This document shows positions 15,294 through 23,725 of a DNA stretch of 32,099 nt, piece after piece (the stretch's first letter is position 1; every line of letters starts with the position of its first letter). Position numbers and translations under genes: made by a program. The stretch comes from Desulfobaculum xiamenense (GTDB taxonomy: Bacteria > Desulfobacterota > Desulfovibrionia > Desulfovibrionales > Desulfovibrionaceae): contig NZ_JAATJA010000006.1 in the NCBI RefSeq assembly GCF_011927665.1, positions 1 through 32,099 on the forward strand. The letters are read 5' to 3'. The notes beneath the pieces were generated by a model that had not been told where the DNA came from, did not search any database, and worked only from the letters and a program-made list of their open reading frames with translations.

Positions 15294-17135
15294 ATGGGCT
15301 ATACGAATCTGCAGGAATGTCTGAAGGATCTCGAAGCACGTGGAGAGCTGGTCCGCATCGACCGGCAGATGGATCCCGACATCGAGATCGGGGCCGTGCA
15401 GCGTCGCGTATTCCGGGCGGGCGGGCCTGCGCTTCTGTTCACCAACGTCAAGGGCACGCGTTTTCCCATGGCCGCCAACATCTTCGGCACGCGGGAGCGC
15501 CTGCGCTACATCTTTCGCGATACGCTTCCGACCATCGAGAAGCTGTTTCGGCTGAAGGTGGACCCCTTCGCCGCGTTCAAAAAGCCGTGGCAGTACCTCG
15601 GCGCGCCTCGCGCTCTGTGGGCCGCCATGCCGCGCACCGTGAGTGATGGTCCGGTCATGGCGCACCAGACCACCATTTCCGAACTGCCGCACCTTCGCTC
15701 GTGGCCCATGGATGGTGGGGCCTACGTCACCCTGCCGCAGGTCTATACCGAAAGCCCGGCGCGCCCCGGCTACGGGCGTTCCAACCTTGGCATGTATCGC
15801 GTGCAGCTTACGGGCAACGCCTTCGAGCCTGACCGCGAGGTGGGGCTGCACTACCAGATTCATCGCGGCATCGGTCCGCATCACGCCGAAGCCCTCGAAA
15901 GGCACGAGCCGCTCAAGGTCAATATTTTCGTGGGTGGTCCCCCGGCCATGACCCTTGCGGCCATCATGCCCCTGCCCGAAGGTATGCCCGAGCTCATGTT
16001 CGCGGGCGCGCTCGGCGGGCAGCGCATGCGCATGGTCCGTCAGGGCCGGATGCTGCCCATTCTCGCCGAGGCGGATTTCTGCATCAGCGGCACGGTCTAC
16101 GCCGGGCAGCAAAAGCCCGAAGGTCCGTTTGGCGACCATCTCGGGTACTACAGTCTCGCGCACGATTTCCCCGTGCTCCACGTGGACCGCGTCACCCATC
16201 GCGACGGTGCCGTGTGGCCCTTCACCACGGTGGGGCGTCCGCCGCAGGAGGACACGCTGTTCGGCGACTTCATCCACGAGCTGACGGCGGAGCTTGTGCC
16301 CACGGTGTTCTCCGGCGTGCACGAGGTGCATGCCGTGGACGCGGCGGGCGTGCATCCGCTGCTTCTGGCCGTGGGTAGCGAGCGCTATGTGCCCTACGCC
16401 GAGAAGCGCACCCCGCAGGAACTTATCACCTGCGGTTTGTCGCTTTTGGGCAGCACGCAGACCTCGCTCTCGAAGTACGTCATCATCGCCGCGCGCGAGG
16501 ATTCCCCGACGCCGAACGCACACGACGTGCCGGGATTCTTCCGCCACATGCTGGAACGCGCGGACTTCGAGCGCGACCTGCATTTCGTCACCCGCACCAC
16601 CATGGACACGCTGGACTACTCCGGCATCAGCCTCAATCAGGGGTCCAAGGTGCTGTGGGCGTCCACCGGTCCGGTCCGGCGCAGGCTGGCCACGGAGCTG
16701 ACCGGAAACCTGCCGCTGCCTGAAGGCTTCGGCGATCCGCGCGTGTTCGCTCCGGGCATGCTGGTCATCGCCGGACCCCGGCACGACCGTGGGCGTGACG
16801 AGCACGACCCGCGCATGCAGGCCTTGGCCGACGCGCTGGAGCATGCCGAGGGGCTGGACGGATTCCCGCTTATCGCCGTGGTGGACGACAGCGCCTTCAC
16901 CGCCGCCGACTGGGACAACTATCTCTGGGTGGTCTTCACCCGTTCCGACCCCGCCACGGACATGTATGGCGTGCGGTCCTTCACCCACTGCAAGCATTGG
17001 GGCACGCGCGGGCCGCTGGTTATCGACGCCCGCCTCAAGACCTACCATGCCCCGGCCCTCGAACCGGACCCTGAGGTCGAGCGGCGTGTGGACGCCCTCG
17101 GCGCTCCCGGCGGGCCACTCCACGGCATCATTTAG
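15294..17135 (+). CDS. UbiD-family prenylated-FMN decarboxylase, probably of menaquinone biosynthesis (613 aa)
   Basis: Non-oxidative decarboxylase of an aromatic or conjugated acid. UbiD-type landmarks: RSNLGMYRVQLT (about 162-173) and HYQIHRGI (186-193), which supply metal and prenyl-FMN ligands, and KPEGPFGDHLGYYS (274-287), which holds the catalytic Glu276. The length of about 610 residues is longer than the E. coli type and resembles UbiD paralogues of bacteria that make menaquinone by the futalosine route. Desulfovibrio needs menaquinone, so a role as dihydroxynaphthoate decarboxylase is a reasonable inference. No other pathway gene is nearby. The UbiX partner is not in the window. Ends at a strong terminator. 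Confidence 0.82.
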   Translation: MGYTNLQECLKDLEARGELVRIDRQMDPDIEIGAVQRRVFRAGGPALLFTNVKGTRFPMAANIFGTRERLRYIFRDTLPTIEKLFRLKVDPFAAFKKPWQYLGAPRALWAAMPRTVSDGPVMAHQTTISELPHLRSWPMDGGAYVTLPQVYTESPARPGYGRSNLGMYRVQLTGNAFEPDREVGLHYQIHRGIGPHHAEALERHEPLKVNIFVGGPPAMTLAAIMPLPEGMPELMFAGALGGQRMRMVRQGRMLPILAEADFCISGTVYAGQQKPEGPFGDHLGYYSLAHDFPVLHVDRVTHRDGAVWPFTTVGRPPQEDTLFGDFIHELTAELVPTVFSGVHEVHAVDAAGVHPLLLAVGSERYVPYAEKRTPQELITCGLSLLGSTQTSLSKYVIIAAREDSPTPNAHDVPGFFRHMLERADFERDLHFVTRTTMDTLDYSGISLNQGSKVLWASTGPVRRRLATELTGNLPLPEGFGDPRVFAPGMLVIAGPRHDRGRDEHDPRMQALADALEHAEGLDGFPLIAVVDDSAFTAADWDNYLWVVFTRSDPATDMYGVRSFTHCKHWGTRGPLVIDARLKTYHAPALEPDPEVERRVDALGAPGGPLHGII

Positions 17136-17143
17136 GCACGCTC

Positions 17144-17180
17144 AAAAGGGCCGTCGCGTACTGCGGCGGCCCTTTTCTTT
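17144..17180. terminator. Bidirectional terminator between the UbiD gene and the GT41-like operon
   Basis: A 14-bp stem (AAAAGGGCCGTCGC paired with GCGGCGGCCCTTTT, one G-T pair) with a 5-nt loop is followed by TTTTCTTT on the plus strand. The leading A-run makes it usable for the convergent minus-strand operon too. Confidence 0.88.
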
Positions 17181-17200
17181 GGCGCTTTTTCGGGAACGGA

Positions 17201-19057
17201 TCAGGGCGCTGGCGTGCGCATGGCGGGTGTCCACATCCGCGTGGAGTCTTTCGTCCAGCGTGCGGCGTTGGCGTGAATCCACATGATGGTTCGGGCGAAG
17301 TCGTCGGGGAAGCGTTCGCGTTCCGCACCGCACAGGGCGTGGCGCATGTCGCGGTCGGCGAGGTGCCGGGCTAGGGCGGTGCGCTTTGCGTCATCGTTCA
17401 GCAGATCGACAGCGATGGACGTGTACTGCTCCGGCGTGCGCGCGACGAGGCTGTCCGGCAGACCCGCCGCCGCGAGGGCGCGGGCGTCGGTGCGCTCGTG
17501 GGGCTGCGGTCCGAGCATGGCCACGGCGGGCACTGCGGCGAGGAGCGCGTCCGCCGTGGAGTTGCTCCCGCCGAAGGGGAATGCACATAGAAGCAGATCG
17601 CACGCCGCGAGTTGGTGCAGGTAGTCCGCGTAGGGCATGGCGGCATGCACGTGCGCCGTGGGCAGGACGCGGCGGATTTCCGAGGCGATGTGGTACAGCC
17701 GCGCCCCGGTTTCGGCGGGGAAGAAGTGGACGTCCACCGGGCGGGCGCAGCGCGTGGCGATGTCGGCGCAGACGCGCAGAAAGGGGAGATTGAGCTTCAT
17801 GGTCCGCGCGTTGACGGCCACTGTGGAGCGTGAGCGATTGGCGTGCGGCGGGGCCGGAAGGTCGGGCAGGGCCGCGTGGACGGCCCACGGCATGCCCGGA
17901 GCATCCAGCACCGCGATTTTTTCGCTAAGCGGTGTGCCTTCAAGGGCGATGGATGAGCCGAGAATCATCCAGTCCGCGCAGGCGGCGCAACTCGTCGCCG
18001 GGTGCCCGGGGGTGACCACCTGCGCCGGAGCGATGCGCAGATTGGCCAGAAGTGACGTCCACGTGCGCATGCCGAGGCTCGGGAACCAGAGCACGTCCGG
18101 GCACAGCGCGTCCGCCGTGGCGACGGTGGCCGGAAAGTCGTTCGGGTTTGGCGATACCGTGTGTACCGCGTCGAACAGTTCCGCCGTGCGCTCGGCCACG
18201 GGCGCGACCAGAAGCCCCTCCACCCGGAAGCGTTCGCGAAGCTGGCGGATGGCGGGTGCGTAGCAGCGGAACATGGCGTGGTCCGGCGGCATGACCTCCA
18301 CGGCGACGAGAACGAGGGGCTTCTCGCGGGTGGGGCGCGGTGGCGCGGCGGTTGGTGGCGCGCCCACGCGTTCGGCCAGCCCCCGCGCGGCGAGCCAGCG
18401 GCGCAGCAGGCCGTTCAGGTGTGGCTTCACGGCGTGGCGGCGGGGATTCGTGGCGTAACTGCACAGCATCATGGCGCTGCGTGCGAGGTCGAGCATCCAG
18501 TCCGGCGGGGTGATTCTGTCGAAGAGACGGCCGAGTTGCGTCAGTCCCTCGCGCCGGGAATGGGCCGGGTCGCTTGCCACCACTCGCGACGAGAGTAGGG
18601 CGAGACAGGTGCCCAGCGCCTCCACGGGCGCGGCCTCGAACACGGCGGGAAAGTTTACGCCTGTTCGCGAACCGGCGGTCAGCGCGGCGAGGAAGAGGCG
18701 CAGGCCGCCCTGTGCGCCATTGGCGGCGCTGCCGATGCGCTCCGCATCCACCATGCCGCTGCGGGCGAGGAGTGGCTGTGTGGAGCCGAAGGCACTGATT
18801 GCGAAGAGCGCGTCGAGATTGCGCTTGCGCAGGGTCAGGCGGATGAAGCGCTTGTCATCGAGCTTGAATTGGGGGTCGCAGAGGAGCGCCTGCGCGGCCG
18901 AGGCGATGCGCGTGTAGGACTCCGTGGGCGGCCCGGTCGTTCCGCCTCCGCCGTGTTCGAAGGCGTCGAGAATGGCGGTGAGTGCGGCGAAGGCCTCGGC
19001 GTGTCTGCGGGCGTAGGCGAGGCTCTCGAATCTGCGGATGTCGATGCCAGCGCTCAT
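17201..19057 (-). CDS. GT41-like glycosyltransferase (OGT/SPINDLY/HMW1C-related), 618 aa
   Basis: The C-terminal half (about 245-600) has the two-lobed pattern of O-GlcNAc-transferase-like enzymes: VVTPGHPATSCAACADW, then a lobe with MPYADYLHQLAACDLLLCAFPFGGSN, then DALLAAVPAVAMLG near 503-516 and RTPEQYTSIAVDL at about 540-552. These align by eye with the donor-binding region of OGT. The N-terminal 240 residues are helical and do not show clear TPR repeats. Members of this group glycosylate proteins in the cytoplasm, so an adhesin or flagellin target is possible. It is the last gene of the operon; its start overlaps the upstream stop as ATGA. Confidence 0.68.
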   Translation of the reverse strand: MSAGIDIRRFESLAYARRHAEAFAALTAILDAFEHGGGGTTGPPTESYTRIASAAQALLCDPQFKLDDKRFIRLTLRKRNLDALFAISAFGSTQPLLARSGMVDAERIGSAANGAQGGLRLFLAALTAGSRTGVNFPAVFEAAPVEALGTCLALLSSRVVASDPAHSRREGLTQLGRLFDRITPPDWMLDLARSAMMLCSYATNPRRHAVKPHLNGLLRRWLAARGLAERVGAPPTAAPPRPTREKPLVLVAVEVMPPDHAMFRCYAPAIRQLRERFRVEGLLVAPVAERTAELFDAVHTVSPNPNDFPATVATADALCPDVLWFPSLGMRTWTSLLANLRIAPAQVVTPGHPATSCAACADWMILGSSIALEGTPLSEKIAVLDAPGMPWAVHAALPDLPAPPHANRSRSTVAVNARTMKLNLPFLRVCADIATRCARPVDVHFFPAETGARLYHIASEIRRVLPTAHVHAAMPYADYLHQLAACDLLLCAFPFGGSNSTADALLAAVPAVAMLGPQPHERTDARALAAAGLPDSLVARTPEQYTSIAVDLLNDDAKRTALARHLADRDMRHALCGAERERFPDDFARTIMWIHANAARWTKDSTRMWTPAMRTPAP

Positions 19058-20211
19058 GGCCTGTCGCCCGGTGGATGGGATTCGGCGATGGTTCGTTCGA
19101 TGACCGCGCAGACCTCGGCAACGTCCGCGTCCGTCAGTGACGTGTGGTAGGGCAGGCCGAGAAGTGTGGGGCCGAGCGCGTCGGTGACCGGAAGCCGCGC
19201 CACGGCGTCCGGCCCGAGGAGACGGACGTGGCGGAAGGCGGGGTGCGCGGTCAGCGGGGGGCAGTACCAGCGGCGGGTCTGGATGCCGTGGCGGCCAAGC
19301 GCGGCGGCCATGTCGTCAGCCGCCATCGCGTGCAGGCGCATGACGAGGAGGCTGCGTCTGGGTGGCGTTCCGCCGCGCTGGAGGGACACCGCGCCCACGA
19401 GCGGCGCGAGGCGTTCGGCGTAGGCGATGCGCACGCGCTCCAGTTCGGCGAGGACGCCATCGATGCGTCCGGCCTGCGCGAGGCCGACGGCGGCGTGGAA
19501 TTCGCTCATCTTGCAGTTCAGGCCGGGTTCGCTGACGAGGCCATGGGAAAAGCCGTGGTCGGCAAGGCGGCGTACGCGCTCGGCAAGGACGTCGTCCCGT
19601 GTGACGACAAGTCCGCCCTCGCCGATGCCGAAGGGCTTGGTGGCGTGCAGGCTGAAGGCGACGCAGACGTTGCGGCCCACGGCCTGCCACGGAAAGGCCC
19701 CCGCCGCGTCCATGATGACGGGTATCCCCGTGCGCTCGTAGAATTCGTCCCAGTCCTCTGCGGGCAGGGCGTGACCGTAGGCCGCCACGGGCATGACCAG
19801 CGCGATGTCCGCCGCGCGGACCGCGTCGAGCGCCATGTGCGTGGTGAGGGTCCAGCTTCCGGGCGAGATGTCCGCGAAGACGGGGACCAGCCCGCAACGC
19901 AGGGCCGCCGAGGCCATGGCCGGAAAGCCAAGCGCAGGCATGAGCACCTTCGCGCCGGGCGGGAGGCCGTGCGCCCGAAGCGCCAGTTCCAGCGCGGCTG
20001 AACCGGACGCCACCGGGACCGCATGCGGCGGCGCATTCGCGCCCTGCGTGGCGGGGATGAGAGCCGCCGCCACCTGCGTGAAGGCCTGCGCCAGCGGGCC
20101 GGAATTGGCGTAGCGGCGCGTTTTGTCGATGCGTTCAAGCAGGGGCGTCAGTGCGTTGGCCTTCGGGAGGTCCGGCACGAGGACGTGGATGGCGTGGGAC
20201 TCGTCCGTCAT
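19054..20211 (-). CDS. DegT/DnrJ/EryC1-family aminotransferase (385 aa)
   Basis: PLP-dependent enzyme likely to aminate a keto sugar or related intermediate. Lys192 of FSLHATKPFGIGEGG is the PLP lysine and Asp168 (IMDAAG) the ring-nitrogen contact; VASGSAALEL near 67-76 binds phosphate. The first residues (MTDESHAIHVLVPDLPKA) extend slightly beyond the usual start. The start at 20211 is fixed by an ATGA overlap with the upstream SDR stop, with AGGAG upstream. It is distinct from the DegT protein at 9212, sharing only family motifs. It is translationally coupled to genes on both sides. Confidence 0.85.
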   Translation of the reverse strand: MTDESHAIHVLVPDLPKANALTPLLERIDKTRRYANSGPLAQAFTQVAAALIPATQGANAPPHAVPVASGSAALELALRAHGLPPGAKVLMPALGFPAMASAALRCGLVPVFADISPGSWTLTTHMALDAVRAADIALVMPVAAYGHALPAEDWDEFYERTGIPVIMDAAGAFPWQAVGRNVCVAFSLHATKPFGIGEGGLVVTRDDVLAERVRRLADHGFSHGLVSEPGLNCKMSEFHAAVGLAQAGRIDGVLAELERVRIAYAERLAPLVGAVSLQRGGTPPRRSLLVMRLHAMAADDMAAALGRHGIQTRRWYCPPLTAHPAFRHVRLLGPDAVARLPVTDALGPTLLGLPYHTSLTDADVAEVCAVIERTIAESHPPGDRP

Positions 20212-21047
20212 GCGGGTTTCGGCTCCTGCAGGTGGCGGATGAGTGCGGTGGCGATTTCCCGGCAGGTCGCGTCGAGGGACGTTTCGTGGCGCAGGTACCC
20301 GGCCTGCATGATTCTGCGGGAGTCGAGCAGCACTCCCGGCGGGGCGGGGCCGTCGTCCTCGTCGATGACGCATTCGCGTCCGGTTACGTCACGCACTGCT
20401 TCGCACACGGCCTGTGCCGCCTGCGCGAGGCTGACGCGGGGACCGGCGGCATGCAGGAGCCGATCCTCGGGGGGCGATTCGCATAGCCGTACGATGCAGC
20501 GCGCGAGGTCCCGGACGTGGAGCGTGTCGATGCTGGCCGTGGGATGGATGCACATGCGCCCGGCGCGCAGGGCATAGCCCGCCATCCGCGTGAGCACCCC
20601 TCGGCCCTCGCCCGATGGCGATACGCCGGAAAGCCCCGTGGAGCGGATGATCACGTGCCGCAGGCCACTGGCGGAAACGACACCTTCCGCCGCGAGCTTC
20701 GATTCCCCGTAGGCGTCCTGCGGGTCCGGGCGGGCCGTTTCGTCGAGGGGAGTGGGATCGGGCTGTGGGCGAAAGACGGAGCGCGTGGATATGTGCACCA
20801 CGAATGGGTCGCCCGTCAGCGCGGCGAGAAGATTTGCCGTTCCCTCCGCATTGACGCGCATGAGGTCCGCGTGGCGATGGCGCAGGGCCGCCGCGGCGTG
20901 GACAACGGCGTCTGCGCGGATACTTTGCGCGGTGAGGTTTTCGAGCCTGTTGGGCAGGACGTCCACATTCCAACCCCCCGCAGCGAACTGTGCGGCGAGG
21001 CAGGAGCCGAGATAGCCGGTGTGACCGGTTACGAGGACCGTGGCCAT
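20208..21047 (-). CDS. NAD(P)-dependent epimerase/dehydratase/reductase, SDR family (279 aa)
   Basis: The cofactor-binding motif GHTGYLGS is at 8-15, HISTRSVF at 85-92 supplies the active-site Ser/Thr, and Tyr113-x3-Lys117 in YGESK is the catalytic pair. At 279 residues it is a short extended SDR, similar to RmlD-type reductases or small epimerases. It overlaps the ATP-grasp gene by 19 bp and the aminotransferase by 4 bp. A likely role is forming or reducing the keto sugar handled by the next enzyme, but the exact reaction is unknown. Confidence 0.83.
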   Translation of the reverse strand: MATVLVTGHTGYLGSCLAAQFAAGGWNVDVLPNRLENLTAQSIRADAVVHAAAALRHRHADLMRVNAEGTANLLAALTGDPFVVHISTRSVFRPQPDPTPLDETARPDPQDAYGESKLAAEGVVSASGLRHVIIRSTGLSGVSPSGEGRGVLTRMAGYALRAGRMCIHPTASIDTLHVRDLARCIVRLCESPPEDRLLHAAGPRVSLAQAAQAVCEAVRDVTGRECVIDEDDGPAPPGVLLDSRRIMQAGYLRHETSLDATCREIATALIRHLQEPKPA

Positions 21048-22120
21048 TGCTGTTCCCTATTGAGTCGTTCGAGGTCGTCGCGGGTGAAGATGGTGTCCGT
21101 CATGAGGCGGCAACTGATGATTCCGTCCTGGAAGTGCAGCAGCTCCGCGATGTCGTCCCCGTCCACGAAGTGTCCGTAGAGGGCCTCCACCTCGCGAAAG
21201 CCCATGGCTGCCCGCGTGGCGGTGATGCCCGTGAAGCGGGCGTTGAGTTCGAAGAAGGTGAAGACGTCAGGCCCGGTGCGGATGGCCTGCATGTTGAGCG
21301 GTCCGCGCAGGCCTCGGACGGCGAGTGCCTGGGCGACGTTGCAGGCTGCGCGTTCGAGCGCGTCGTTGCGGATGGTTTCGATGGTGACCGGCACCCCGGC
21401 GCACAGCGCGTTGCGGCTGGCGAACATGCCGAGGACGCCGCCGTCGCGCCCGATGAGAACCTGCACCGAGTATTCGTTGTCCTGCCGGGGGCCGTGGCCG
21501 TTCATGACGTGGCGGGGGGTGATGCATCCGGGTCTGCGGCCGCGTTCCTCGGGCCACAGGTATTCCTGCGCCACGATGTCCGCGTCGTCGGCGAAGGCCC
21601 GCGTTATGTCCTCGGGCGTGTACAGGATGCGCACCCCGCGCGAGGCGTTGCCGCAGGTCGGCTTCACGATGAGCGGCGGTCCGCATTCCGCCATCAGGGC
21701 GAGTGCGTCCTCTGGAGTGCATGCCGTGCGGGCGAAGCCGCCCGGTCCCTGTGGGAGCACTCGCGACGTGCGGGCCTTGTCGAGGCAGTCCCCGGCGGCC
21801 TCCACCGACGGAACCGGCACTGTGGACCCGAAGGCTTCGAGCTGCGGACGCAGTTCGGCAAGCACGGGCACGTCTTCGTCGCGCCCGGCGATGATGAGGT
21901 CCGGGCGCTCGCGGTTGGTGATTTTGATGAGGCGGGGGCCGAAGGAGCCGGACGCCGTGGGCGGCGCAAGGTAGGCCGCGTCGCACTGGAATGCGCCGGG
22001 ATTGAGCGCCACGGAGTTCAGACCGATGATTCTGAAATGGCGGGTGGCGATTCGTAAGGCCCGCACCACTGCGCAGCCCACGCCGCTGCCTGCGCTGGTG
22101 ACGAGAACAGTTGGGGGCAT
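21029..22120 (-). CDS. ATP-grasp carboxylate-amine/thiol ligase, CarB-like fold (363 aa)
   Basis: Opens with a pre-ATP-grasp Rossmann-like domain (MPPTVLVTSAGSGVG). The ATP-grasp domain follows: PLIVKPTCGNASRGVRI at about 148-164 with the nucleotide-binding Lys, a central region ending VAQEYL, and FFELNARFTG near 285 with the Mg-binding Glu and Asn. Such enzymes activate a carboxylate as an acyl phosphate and join it to an amine. In this operon the product may be an aminoacylated or amidated sugar, which is inference. The start has a strong GGGAGGA site. It is the first gene after a 193-bp gap with a candidate promoter. Confidence 0.82.
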   Translation of the reverse strand: MPPTVLVTSAGSGVGCAVVRALRIATRHFRIIGLNSVALNPGAFQCDAAYLAPPTASGSFGPRLIKITNRERPDLIIAGRDEDVPVLAELRPQLEAFGSTVPVPSVEAAGDCLDKARTSRVLPQGPGGFARTACTPEDALALMAECGPPLIVKPTCGNASRGVRILYTPEDITRAFADDADIVAQEYLWPEERGRRPGCITPRHVMNGHGPRQDNEYSVQVLIGRDGGVLGMFASRNALCAGVPVTIETIRNDALERAACNVAQALAVRGLRGPLNMQAIRTGPDVFTFFELNARFTGITATRAAMGFREVEALYGHFVDGDDIAELLHFQDGIISCRLMTDTIFTRDDLERLNREQQWPRSS

Positions 22121-22171
22121 GTGGGTCCTCCCTGCAAGCGTTGCGCATCACGAGGCATGAGACATGGTGCC

Positions 22172-22200
22172 TTCATACCATGAATTTCGGTGAAGGTCAG
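22172..22200 (-). promoter_or_regulatory. Candidate promoter of the ATP-grasp/SDR/DegT/GT41-like operon
   Basis: On the minus strand CTGACC (22200-22195), a 17-bp spacer and TATGAA (22177-22172) lie 52 bp before the ATP-grasp start. Each box shows about four matches to consensus. Confidence 0.4.
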
Positions 22201-22313
22201 CGTGGCGGGAAGAATTTCGTGAATCTTTCCGGCAAGTCGGAGGTGAATCCTTCGGCCTGCTCTGTGGCGCGGGTGGAAAAGTGGCGCGGTGTCGAGACGG
22301 CGGCGGGATGGCC

Positions 22314-23450
22314 CTAGCGCATGCGTCCCCACGAGTGTCCCTTGCGCTCCACGGTCTCCTTCATGATGTTTTCCATGATGGAGTAGCTTGTCGTTATGTC
22401 GTGCCGGGAGGTGGCCAGAGCGCGGGCTGCGCGGCCAAGGCGTGAGCGCAGCGCCGCGTCATCAATGAGCCGTGCGAGGGCGGCTGTGAATTCCTCGGCA
22501 TTCCCGTTCGGGACGATGATGCCCGTTTCGCCGTGCTCCACGACTTCCGGTGCGCAGTCGCCGTCGGTGGCGAGCACGGGCAGGCCGCAGCTCTCGGCTT
22601 CGAGGTACATCATGCCCAGCCCCTCGTTGATGCCGGGGAGCGCGAAGATGTCCGCCGCGCTGAAGACTTCGTAGAGTTTCGCCCTCGGGATCATGCCCGG
22701 AAAGCGGACCTGCCCCGGCATGAGGTTCAGGGCGAGGCGTTCGAGGCGGTCGCGCTCCGGTCCGTCGCCGGTGACGATGAGCATGAGGTCTCTGCCGCCG
22801 CGCACCAGTTCCGCGCAGGCGTGGATGACGGTCTCTATGCCGTCGGCCTTGCGCCCGCTACGCATGACGGCGCTGGAGATGACCACCGGCTTCTGCCGTG
22901 CGCCCCATTTGCGGCGGAATTTCTGACGCATGAGCACATCCGGCGCGAAGAGCCGAAGGGGCAGGCCCGGGCGGACGTAGGTCAGCTTCTCGGGTGGCAG
23001 CACCCCCGCGCAGGATTCGAAATCTTCCTTGCGGGCGACGAAGACGTGGTCCGCCGCGTTCAGGGCGCGCGTGTTCAGCCTATGGCCGATCCACGTCTTT
23101 GGTGTGGCCTTTTCGCTATGCGGACAGGAGCCGGAGAAGATGAAATAGGGCAGGCCGAGCCGCGCCAGCCGGGGGCCGAGAATGTCCGGGGAGACGGCGG
23201 TGCTGCGGTAGGTCAGCCATGCCTGAATGCCCTGCGAGCTGCATGTCTGGCGGGCGAGGACGTATTCCAACGCGGCATCGGCCCAGCGCCACGGTTTCCA
23301 GTACAGCCACGTCGTTTCCAGTGGTGAGGCCACGGCCGTGCTGTGTCCGCGCTTGACGAAGAAGTCCATGACATCTCGCGCGATGGTGATGTCTCCCGAG
23401 ACGCGGGCGTGCTTGAGCGGTTTGGTAGGAGCGTAGAAGGCGATGCGCAT
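22314..23450 (-). CDS. GT4-family glycosyltransferase (378 aa)
   Basis: Retaining GT-B glycosyltransferase. The N-terminal acceptor lobe begins MRIAFYAPTKPLKHA. The C-terminal donor lobe has VTGDGPERDRLE (about 250), the family E-x7-E motif in NEGLGMMYLEAESCGLPV (about 295-312) and APEVVEHGETG. It is probably cytoplasmic or peripherally membrane-bound and adds a sugar to a lipid-linked or surface glycan. The start at 23450 (AGGA upstream) is preferred because family similarity begins there; the open frame extends further. It lies upstream of the ATP-grasp operon on the same strand, separated by 193 bp. Confidence 0.88.
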   Translation of the reverse strand: MRIAFYAPTKPLKHARVSGDITIARDVMDFFVKRGHSTAVASPLETTWLYWKPWRWADAALEYVLARQTCSSQGIQAWLTYRSTAVSPDILGPRLARLGLPYFIFSGSCPHSEKATPKTWIGHRLNTRALNAADHVFVARKEDFESCAGVLPPEKLTYVRPGLPLRLFAPDVLMRQKFRRKWGARQKPVVISSAVMRSGRKADGIETVIHACAELVRGGRDLMLIVTGDGPERDRLERLALNLMPGQVRFPGMIPRAKLYEVFSAADIFALPGINEGLGMMYLEAESCGLPVLATDGDCAPEVVEHGETGIIVPNGNAEEFTAALARLIDDAALRSRLGRAARALATSRHDITTSYSIMENIMKETVERKGHSWGRMR

Positions 23451-23725
23451 GTTCTGTCGTCCTGATTCCGTGTTGCTGCGGCCCCGGTGGGTCCTATCGG
23501 GCTGTGCCATGCTCCGCGCTTTCGCGGGTGTGATGCCGTCCGGTGGACTGCGCGGGTTATCTCATACCCATGTGAACCCTATACGCTTTTTGCGTGGGAA
23601 TGCCAGAGGAAGGGGTGTGGGAATGCGATCCGGATTTTGCACGGCGCAACGCGTCACGATGACTGGTGACGTTGCCGCGATACGATTTTTTGCGTGTTGG
23701 ACCGCGAGGTGAGTTGAAGGTGCCG
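23451..23725. other. Gap between the CofD-like gene and the GT4 gene
   Basis: No gene. It holds the candidate promoter at 23578-23606 and two similar short motifs (ATACGCTTTTTGCGTG near 23581 and ATACGATTTTTTGCGTG near 23682). Each can form a small ACGC/GCGT-type stem. No strong terminator is seen after the CofD-like gene. Confidence 0.45.
23578..23606 (-). promoter_or_regulatory. Candidate promoter of the GT4 gene
   Basis: Minus strand: CTGGCA (23606-23601), a 17-bp spacer and TATAGG (23583-23578), each with four of six consensus matches, 128 bp before the gene start. Confidence 0.3.

Noticed and set aside
15135-17123. 662-codon open frame on the minus strand
   Set aside because: It is antisense to the UbiD-family gene, whose motifs are clear, and shows no family features of its own.
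21029-22120. ATP-grasp protein as the missing GAK-system ATP-grasp
   Set aside because: It has a CarB-like N-terminal domain, lies in an overlapping operon with sugar enzymes and is separated from the CofD-like gene by the GT4 gene. A model search could overturn this.
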